Shown piece by piece: positions 6,387 to 11,473 of a DNA stretch of 11,473 nt. The DNA is from Candidatus Hodarchaeota archaeon. Its GTDB lineage: Archaea > Asgardarchaeota > Heimdallarchaeia > Hodarchaeales > Hodarchaeaceae. The DNA lies in assembly GCA_030589605.1 (NCBI GenBank), contig JAUUVJ010000079.1, positions 1-11,473 on the forward strand. The letters are read 5' to 3'. The notes under the pieces were generated by a model. That model saw nothing but the letters and a program-made list of their open reading frames with translations. It did no database searches and was not told where the DNA came from. Position 1 is the first letter of the stretch. The number at the start of each line of letters is the position of its first letter. Both the position numbers and the translations under genes were made by a program.

Positions 6387-9246
6387 CCTTCAAAATTGTC
6401 GATATATTAGCTCTGGTAGCTCTGAGAGAGGTGATTACTCCTGTAAAAAGAGTTATTACAAAAATTACTACAAATATTAAGATGATTGCAGGTATATTGT
6501 AATATAAGATAAACGGGGGAGCGTGTACAAGAAGAGGGGAAAATATCGAGGCAACAAACACCAGGGAAAGAAGACCAATCACCCCCCCTGGTATTCCACT
6601 AATGAAAAACAGTATTAATGGTTCAAGAAACAGTAATTGAAAAACCTGTTTATATTTCATACCAAGTGCTCTACTTAATCCAAGTTCAGTGGATTGTGTT
6701 GATACTCTCATCAATAGAAAAAGGATGATGACAATGAGAACCACGATGAGCGAATCAATAAAATTGAAATTTGTAATTAACCAAAGAAATTGATCATTTT
6801 GCTTCTGACTTTCACTCTCAAGTCGTGATCTGAGCGTAATCATACTTCCATCAAATTCATCGTTAGTGGTCAGATTCAATACTTGGGTTATAATCGGATC
6901 AGGATCGTAGCCAGGAAGTACCTTACACCAAATTCTATCACCATAAGTAATAAATCCACGAGTGTTGTAATAATTCTGAGCAGTAGTTGAAATATTTTCA
7001 ATAATATCTCTCCTTGTTATTACGAAGTGGTGTGTAGGAACCCTTCTAGTAATAAATCCAGGCCAATAGTCAGTTACACCAGTCACAGAAAATGTTATCG
7101 CATCAGTTTCCCCTAGGAAAGGATGATAGAAATTATCCAAACTTAAGTTCTCTTCCTGAGCAGTAAGTGAGTCTAGAAGAATGGGATATGAATCAGATGA
7201 ATGAAATAGCGACTGTACTAAATTAGAAAGGGATTGATCATCATAATAATTCCGCCAATGCCCAATTTGGTGAAAATTCTCCTCTATCCCGAAGAAATAA
7301 ATTTCTTGATCTATTCCATCAATATCAGTAAAAATAATGCCTGTTCTTGAGATTGTTGTAAAACTTAAGCCTTCAATTGAGTTTAATTGGATTTTTGTAT
7401 CATTTAAAGATCTAGAATCCTCAGGAAATGAAAAATAGATATCAGCTCCAACATTGTAGTAGAGACTATCAATTTCGTGGTGGTAATAGGAGAGAGGTAA
7501 GCTGGATAATATCATGAGAAAGCTAAGAGTGCAAATCAGAAGTACTGAAACATGGCCTGTCACTTTGGATTTTATTGAGAGATTTCTAAACGCAGTCCCT
7601 AAGAGTCCCCAATCCTTTTTCCAAGAATAATTCCCAAGTTTTTGAATAATCAACGGGATAAATCGATTGTAAGCAAAAATAAATCCCACAAGAAAACTAA
7701 ATGGACTGACAACTAGTAATAATTGAATGAGAGGAAGAAAGAGATTGAATATCTGGGCTTCTTCAATATCTAGATTGCTAGCATTTATTATCTGGAGAAG
7801 AAAGATCAGAATAATCATTCCAAATAATCCCATAAGAAGCAAGAAAATATCAAGATTTCTTTTACCAATCACTTTACCAGGTGTAGATTTCTTTGTAATA
7901 CGTGAGTCTTGTTCTAAAAGGGGTAGATCCGATTTGATTAACCTCCTCATAGACCAAATATAGGGAATGAGAGTAAGACAAATACTAAAGATGATAATTA
8001 ATGGTAAAAACAACGGAGGAAACTCCAGAAAGGTAGGAATGGAGGCGAGATTAAAAGACATAAATCCAGTCGTCGTTGAAATCAACAAACACCCAATTAT
8101 TCCAAGAATGACACTTATTGGTACTGCTATCAAGGCAAGAACCAGAATTTCTGCCAATAGAAGAAGTATTAAGAACTTAGATGAAACCCCTCGCATTTTT
8201 AAAAGGCCTAGACTTCGATGTCTTCGCTCATTGATTAATCCCAACGAAAATCGTACTAGAAGAATTGATAATAGTAACGCGGGACTACACAGAATTAAAA
8301 AGGATAAAAAGAAGCTATTATACCATTCGACCTTTTGAATTAAGCTTTGGGCTCGCGACGCACCGATTCTCAAGTTGATGTTATTTAAATAAACATTCTC
8401 CTGAGACTCTTTCAAAAAGGAGACTAGACTAGACATCAGTTGTATTGCATTTTCCTGATTAATAGATGTACTCTGGAAATCTAAACCAAACTGTAGATAA
8501 ATATCAAAACGAAAAGTGGGGACTAAATAACGGAAATTTGTTTCCATCATCTTGAATAATTCCAAATAGTGTCCAAAATCAGTAATTAAAGTGCTTTCTT
8601 CATTCTGTAGGTAATAACCAAATTTTCTACGTAGAGGAGAGGTTATATTCAGAGTTTCAGGTGTAATTACTCCTGTTACCTGAATTGAGTGAGAATAGTT
8701 TGCTTTAACATTGCCAATATGGAAAAAGGTAATGTTAAACCAATCCCCGATATTTACATCAAACTCTGAGGATGTGAGAAGAATCGTTTCATTCATGTTA
8801 GTTGGTAAATAACGTCCTTCTACACACTCTGCAAGGATGGATTCATTTAAAGAAATTCCATACACTTTATCGTTATTATAAGGACCTAAAAACTTCATAT
8901 TCCCGGTGGCGTAAACGATAGGATATAATGGAAGTTTCACAAATAACTTTTCTAATCCACGGTCCTTAATAGTGGTGGTAAGCGCGTCCTGAATTCCAGT
9001 AAGGTCTGTTTCATTGAAATTTTGGATGGAGTTTGTCCAATGGTCATATATCACATCATAGTCAGCCTCGTTAAATATAGCCAGATAGTTCTCCGCTTTA
9101 TGTGTTTCGAGATAAATCAAACTAGAAGTGATAGTCGAGAGCGCAATGCTTACGCCAATTAACACAATGATTGATGTCTTGAGATTTATCCGTAAAAATT
9201 GGACGAGGATTCGAAATTTTTCCCAACCAATCTGTTGACGATTCAC
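6379..9246 (-). CDS. two-module FtsX/MacB-type ABC transporter permease
   Basis: This 955-residue membrane subunit has two FtsX-type modules in one chain. The first helix is at about 23-46, then a large external domain (about 50-308). Three helices follow at about 311-335, 357-392 and 410-432. Two linking helices lie at about 466-488 and 500-528. A second module has a helix at about 562-586, an external domain (about 587-828) and three helices at about 830-847, 866-902 and 917-940. The conserved cytoplasmic loop after the first helix of each triplet is visible as RRHRSLGLLKMRGVS (341-355) and STELGLSRALGMKYKQVF (852-869), the ATPase-coupling region of this family. The start is GTG, preceded by GAGGT ten bases upstream. 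It is the first gene of the operon. Such complexes move lipids, lipoproteins, peptides or drugs, or transmit force; no substrate is indicated here. Confidence 0.9.
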   Translation of the reverse strand: MNRQQIGWEKFRILVQFLRINLKTSIIVLIGVSIALSTITSSLIYLETHKAENYLAIFNEADYDVIYDHWTNSIQNFNETDLTGIQDALTTTIKDRGLEKLFVKLPLYPIVYATGNMKFLGPYNNDKVYGISLNESILAECVEGRYLPTNMNETILLTSSEFDVNIGDWFNITFFHIGNVKANYSHSIQVTGVITPETLNITSPLRRKFGYYLQNEESTLITDFGHYLELFKMMETNFRYLVPTFRFDIYLQFGLDFQSTSINQENAIQLMSSLVSFLKESQENVYLNNINLRIGASRAQSLIQKVEWYNSFFLSFLILCSPALLLSILLVRFSLGLINERRHRSLGLLKMRGVSSKFLILLLLAEILVLALIAVPISVILGIIGCLLISTTTGFMSFNLASIPTFLEFPPLFLPLIIIFSICLTLIPYIWSMRRLIKSDLPLLEQDSRITKKSTPGKVIGKRNLDIFLLLMGLFGMIILIFLLQIINASNLDIEEAQIFNLFLPLIQLLLVVSPFSFLVGFIFAYNRFIPLIIQKLGNYSWKKDWGLLGTAFRNLSIKSKVTGHVSVLLICTLSFLMILSSLPLSYYHHEIDSLYYNVGADIYFSFPEDSRSLNDTKIQLNSIEGLSFTTISRTGIIFTDIDGIDQEIYFFGIEENFHQIGHWRNYYDDQSLSNLVQSLFHSSDSYPILLDSLTAQEENLSLDNFYHPFLGETDAITFSVTGVTDYWPGFITRRVPTHHFVITRRDIIENISTTAQNYYNTRGFITYGDRIWCKVLPGYDPDPIITQVLNLTTNDEFDGSMITLRSRLESESQKQNDQFLWLITNFNFIDSLIVVLIVIILFLLMRVSTQSTELGLSRALGMKYKQVFQLLFLEPLILFFISGIPGGVIGLLSLVFVASIFSPLLVHAPPFILYYNIPAIILIFVVIFVITLFTGVITSLRATRANISTILKVE

Positions 9247-9342
9247 AATCCCTTATACCTCTGACATCATCCGAGAATACTAGACCACTTACCTTGGGGG
9301 TATTTACTCTCCCACAAAGCAATAAGTTTGAAGCATTTGATG

Positions 9343-9352
9343 TTTTATATTA
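9343..9352 (-). promoter_or_regulatory. TATA-like box for the exporter operon
   Basis: TAATATAAAA on the minus strand lies about 100 bp upstream of the permease GTG. It predicts a transcript start near 9320 and a leader of about 75 nt ending in GAGGT. The tandem repeat at 9375-9422 lies directly upstream, where an activator or repressor would bind. Confidence 0.5.
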
Positions 9353-9374
9353 TTTAATCATTTCGATCTTCTAG

Positions 9375-9422
9375 TTCTATCTATTCAACGTTTTTAAAAG
9401 ATTTCTATCTATTCAACGTTTT
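9375..9422. repeat. 28-bp-period tandem repeat upstream of the exporter promoter
   Basis: TTCTATCTATTCAACGTTTT occurs exactly at 9375-9394 and again at 9403-9422, a 20-base repeat with a 28-bp period separated by eight bases. Each copy contains the palindrome AACGTT. The pair lies about 23-70 bp upstream of the putative TATA box. Only two copies are present, so it is not a CRISPR array. A paired operator is the likely reading. Confidence 0.6.
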
Positions 9423-9426
9423 AAAC

Positions 9427-9606
9427 GGAATCCAATAAATTAATAATTTTAGAGAATGATTATCGTGATGGGTAGGAAAAAGAAAATTTTTTTTTACGCA
9501 CAGTATTCGCTTTTATTCTCGTATTTCTACCTTTCGTTTTCCTAACGCATGCTCATGCTGACTAGTGAAAAATGATTGACCAATCCGTTTAAATTGACTG
9601 GGCTAA
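9427..9606. other. gene-free AT-rich spacer
   Basis: No coding frame is supported here. The stretch contains a T9 run (9487-9495), and TAGGAAAA (9473-9480) can pair with TTTTCCTA (9537-9544) at long range. GCATGCTCATGC lies near 9547-9558. Together with 9247-9426, which holds the promoter, repeat and leader of the exporter operon, this is the longest gene-free interval in the window. Confidence 0.4.
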
Positions 9607-9611
9607 TGTCT

Positions 9612-9663
9612 TAATTCATCCCTGACTTATTCTGTTGCTAGGATTCAAAATCATAATCGAAAA
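9612..9663. repeat. 52-bp perfect direct repeat, copy 1
   Basis: Every base from 9612 to 9663 equals 10539 to 10590, an offset of 927 bp. The match ends abruptly on both sides (T versus G at the left, C versus T at the right). On the minus strand this copy reads as the last codons and stop of the membrane protein encoded at 10543-11052. Here, though, that tail is cut off and joined to the RadA-like fragment that begins at the next base. Confidence 0.9.
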
Positions 9664-10002
9664 CAAGGGCTTCGACAAGCCACAATCACAGAAATCTCAG
9701 GTGAAACTGGTGCTGGAAAGACTCAACTCGCTTTTCAACTCGCAGTGAATGCGACTTTACCTCCCGATAAGGGTGGTCTCAATAAAAATACTTTATCGAT
9801 CGATTCTGAAGGAGAATTTAGTTCCAGACGAATTATTCAATTAGCTAAGGCTCTAGACTTAAATCCAACTAAAGTCTTAGAACGGATTACCGTAGGTCGT
9901 TCATTTAATTATGAACATCAATTTGAGCTCCTCAAATCAGGCTTGATGAAGGTTCCGAATCTTGGATTAGTAGTGATCGAATTGAGAAAAAAAGGATCGT
10001 AA
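9664..10002 (+). pseudogene. radA: fragment of a RadA/Rad51-family recombinase ATPase core
   Basis: The frame reads QGLRQATITEISGETGAGKT and continues into QLAVNATLPPDKGGLN, SIDSEGEF and RIIQLAKALDLNP. This is the order and spacing of the RadA/Rad51 RecA core. Walker A GETGAGKT lies at 9700-9723. The frame stays open upstream to 9607 through the 52-bp repeat, but homology begins only after the repeat and no ATG is present. A GTG at 9745 would exclude Walker A, so it is not a credible start. About 112 codons remain of a normal RadA of roughly 320-350 residues. The N-terminal domain is missing, and the Walker B region reads NLGLVVIE instead of the usual VVIDS before the frame ends in RKKGS. It is best read as a dead fragment, or as a Rad51-paralogue remnant. 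Confidence 0.75.
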
Positions 10003-10012
10003 ATGATAATTT

Positions 10013-10237
10013 CTATTGCAATCTTCGACCATAAACTATTCCATGTGGATCAACAGTTTCTTTAAACACTACCCCTTTATACAAGCTTAAGGTGACAAGA
10101 AATAATAAGAAAAGGCCTAAGAACCAATCCCCGATAAGTATGTTAATAGCGCAAATGATTAGAAGGATTACACAAATAGCTATAATAGCATATGATTTGA
10201 TTGTTTTTCTATCCACCATACACATATCCTTGTTCAT
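10013..10237 (-). CDS. small two-helix membrane protein, unknown function
   Basis: This 74-codon ORF has a basic, methionine-rich N-terminus followed by a hydrophobic region (about residues 15-53). The region can form two membrane helices, ILLIICAINILI and LGLFLLFLVTLSLY, with a polar tail ending GRRLQ. I know no family for it. Three Met codons (1, 5, 7) are possible starts. AAGGA lies seven bases before the third, so the protein may begin at MVDRK. It sits between the RadA fragment and a decayed domain copy, inside the segment bounded by the 52-bp repeats. It could be a passenger or a remnant. Confidence 0.5.
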   Translation of the reverse strand: MNKDMCMVDRKTIKSYAIIAICVILLIICAINILIGDWFLGLFLLFLVTLSLYKGVVFKETVDPHGIVYGRRLQ

Positions 10238-10244
10238 AATTTAA

Positions 10245-10552
10245 TTTCTTGAATCTGACCTCTTCATCTCTAATTGATATCTGGATCCTTATGATATAAT
10301 AAGCCTTCGATTTATTAACTTCATGAAAGTCTACGATCTAAAACAAATCTAACTTCGATTGGGATTTCTTACCCTACTAAACAAATGTTCATCAAAGTTG
10401 CCTTCAGCGAGTATGACATTCTTAACAGGGAAGTCACTTTTCACGCTCTTGCCTTAGGTATTCTAGAAACCTTTAAGATGTCTCTTTTTCCTTTTTTTTC
10501 TAATGACCTCAAGAGTGTTTATTCTTTGCTAATTAACGTAATTCATCCCTGA
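10245..10552 (+). pseudogene. heavily decayed third copy of the soluble domain of the 1002-1988 gene
   Basis: No single frame spans this copy, but two frames match the upstream protein. Frame A (10245-10319) reads FLESDLFISN, then TGA, then YLDPYDIIS and RFINF. It parallels FLGKKGVIID, W, YIDDTSAIL and RFLIKF, with the tryptophan codon turned into TGA. Frame B (10319-10552) reads RSKTNLTSIGISY, then EYDILNREVTFHALALGIL, SLFPFFSNDL and SVYSLL. It parallels RMKRNLTTIEISF, DYTILAREVTFHSLGQHIL, SLLAFFNNDL and MAYMAL. A stop, a frameshift and a short deletion separate the pieces. The membrane segments are absent. Frame B runs into the second 52-bp repeat and ends at 10552. The B match is strong by eye; the A match is weaker but collinear. 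Confidence 0.7.
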
Positions 10553-10590
10553 CTTATTCTGTTGCTAGGATTCAAAATCATAATCGAAAA
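10539..10590. repeat. 52-bp perfect direct repeat, copy 2
   Basis: This copy encodes, on the minus strand, the last residues (SIMILNPSNRISQG) and TGA stop of the membrane-protein gene at 10543-11052. It is therefore probably the original copy. On the plus strand it also supplies the final codons of the decayed domain copy. Confidence 0.9.
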
Positions 10591-11052
10591 TGTAAGTAAA
10601 ATAAGCATGGAAAGAATACCGTAATACACGTAAAAAACCATGCCGCGAAACCCATCAATATCGAGTGCAGAACACGGTTTAGCATTGAAATAAAACGAAA
10701 TGATGCAATCATCTATATTAGGAAATATTGTGCTAAGAATATATCCAAGAATGAAAAGGATAAAGATAAAGCTAAGGGTTATAATAATAGAGGCTTTAAT
10801 CGGACTCTTGTACCTCCATTGTGCTTTTCTGTGATGAATGAGTCCGATTACACCAAATAAACTGGCAATGAAGAGGTTAGGGATCATAAATCCAAATATT
10901 GCTGGCCAAGGAAGTATGGGATGAATTTCTTGTACCTCTCCGATAAAGGAGAAACCAGCGATCGGTACTATCGATATAGAAATAATCAATAATAACTCCA
11001 GATCAATTAATCGATTTTGTAGCCTTCCTTTGTCCGCTAGATCTATCTTCAT
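10543..11052 (-). CDS. four-helix membrane protein, unknown function
   Basis: This 169-residue protein has an ATG start with a strong AGGGG Shine-Dalgarno sequence about seven bases upstream. After a charged N-terminus (residues 1-19) come four hydrophobic segments, at about 20-40, 48-72, 84-110 and 134-158. Two cysteines (about 118 and 127, in DDCI and KPCSALD) lie in the loop before the last helix and could form an extracellular disulfide. It belongs to no family I can name. It follows the partial gene at 11079 by 26 bp on the same strand, so they are probably co-transcribed. Its final 15 codons lie within the 52-bp repeat that recurs at 9612-9663. Confidence 0.7.
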   Translation of the reverse strand: MKIDLADKGRLQNRLIDLELLLIISISIVPIAGFSFIGEVQEIHPILPWPAIFGFMIPNLFIASLFGVIGLIHHRKAQWRYKSPIKASIIITLSFIFILFILGYILSTIFPNIDDCIISFYFNAKPCSALDIDGFRGMVFYVYYGILSMLILLTFSIMILNPSNRISQG

Positions 11053-11078
11053 AGATAACCCCTAAGCTCTCTTTATGG

Positions 11079-11473
11079 TCAAAAAGGTAAGATCAAAAAA
11101 AGAATACCGAGAATAATCAATAGTAAAGATAAATATTTTTGAAGACTTTTTCTTGACGAAATAGTTGGTTGAGGGCTTGTTTTAATACTGAAAATCCCAA
11201 ATATGACCCCAAACAACAATGATAGGAAACCAAGTAGAAACCATTGATTCGGTGACTCGTTGTTAATTACTTCATTCATGTTTAAAAAAATCATCCGCTC
11301 AGTTGCATAAGACATAAGAAAGTCATTACCTAGAAAGTCACCTAAAAATAAAACCATAATTAATCCAAACTCGATCAATCCTATTATAACAAAACCAAAT
11401 AAGATAATACCAATTCTAAATCCAGTGTTGGATCTAAAAAACCGCTGAATTCTGATGATCCTGGAATGTTCTG
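11079..11473 (-). CDS. partial multi-pass membrane protein, 5' end beyond the window
   Basis: The frame is open from the stop at 11079 to the window edge, giving at least 130 residues with no start required inside the window. A TTG at 11376-11378 lies in the middle of a hydrophobic helix, so it is an unlikely start. The visible N-terminal part is a basic stretch (RIIRIQRFFRSNTGFR) leading into a hydrophobic segment of about 26 residues, then a polar loop with a sequon (NES). Two further helices follow (LLGFLSLLFGVIFGIF and YLSLLLIILGILFLILPF), ending at the C-terminus. The family is unknown. It probably shares a transcript with the four-helix gene 26 bp downstream. Confidence 0.65.
   Translation of the reverse strand, partial: EHSRIIRIQRFFRSNTGFRIGIILFGFVIIGLIEFGLIMVLFLGDFLGNDFLMSYATERMIFLNMNEVINNESPNQWFLLGFLSLLFGVIFGIFSIKTSPQPTISSRKSLQKYLSLLLIILGILFLILPF

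Noticed and set aside
7967..8338. Plus-strand 123-codon frame, with a similar one at 7727-7963
   Set aside because: Both are antisense to the permease gene, whose helices and domains are continuous there. Their arginine and isoleucine-rich composition is typical of shadows.
9122..9322. Minus-strand 66-codon frame overlapping the permease start
   Set aside because: It is out of frame with the permease, overlaps its N-terminal coding region and its leader, and shows no domain or coding pattern of its own.
9375..9422. Possible CRISPR array from the 20-base repeat pair
   Set aside because: Only two copies exist, the intervening sequence is eight bases, and no cas genes are nearby.
9473..9544. 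Long-range inverted repeat TAGGAAAA / TTTTCCTA as a mobile-element terminus
   Set aside because: The arms are eight bases of low-complexity sequence, with no transposase and no flanking duplication.
9745..10002. Stand-alone 85-residue protein starting at GTG 9745
   Set aside because: RadA homology, including the Walker A motif, continues in frame upstream of this GTG, so the start is artificial.
11385..11473. N-terminus resembling a DppC-type peptide transporter permease
   Set aside because: The basic RFFRSNTGF-then-helix pattern is similar, but the downstream sequence lacks the DppC loop motifs and the protein ends after three helices.

Overview
The window is AT-rich DNA, roughly one-third G+C by eye, and most likely archaeal. 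It has TATA-like boxes ahead of genes, frequent TTG and GTG starts, an oligo-T terminator, and a fragment that reads like archaeal RadA. The long MacB/FtsX-type exporter and the many small lineage-specific membrane proteins would suit an Asgard (Heimdall-like) archaeon, but nothing here proves that lineage. I see no rRNA, tRNA or CRISPR array.

Layout. Positions 1-327 are a leader with phased short repeats and a TATA box. Positions 328-1988 (+) hold a two-gene unit: a winged-helix regulator followed by a four-helix membrane protein with a C-terminal soluble domain. Positions 2050-2537 (+) carry a decayed copy of that soluble domain, broken by a frameshift. Positions 2661-3029 (-) encode what looks like the C-terminal end of an Apea-like HEPN protein, preceded by spaced TTGCACT repeats. 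Positions 3236-3910 (-) encode a signal-anchored surface protein rich in N-glycosylation sequons. Positions 4021-4284 (-) and 4464-4789 (+) hold small ORFs of uncertain reality.

Positions 4795-9246 (-) form the clearest functional unit, an overlapping three-gene operon. A 955-residue two-module FtsX/MacB-type permease is followed by two different ABC ATPases. The first ATPase carries a C-terminal tail resembling an AbrB/SpoVT swapped-hairpin domain. Each permease chain contains both membrane halves, so the two unlike ATPases could pair as a heterodimer beneath it. A promoter and a 28-bp-period tandem repeat lie upstream, and an oligo-T terminator lies just past the last stop.

Positions 9607-10590 are a graveyard of gene fragments. 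They include a 52-bp perfect direct repeat (9612-9663 and 10539-10590), a RadA ATPase-core fragment starting exactly at the end of the first repeat copy, a small two-helix protein, and a third, heavily decayed copy of the soluble domain from the gene at 1002. Positions 10543-11473 (-) encode two small multi-pass membrane proteins in tandem. The last one runs off the window edge.

The most unusual signals are the three-copy domain family, which is intact once and broken twice, the fragment junction at the 52-bp repeat, and the ATPase-AbrB-like fusion.
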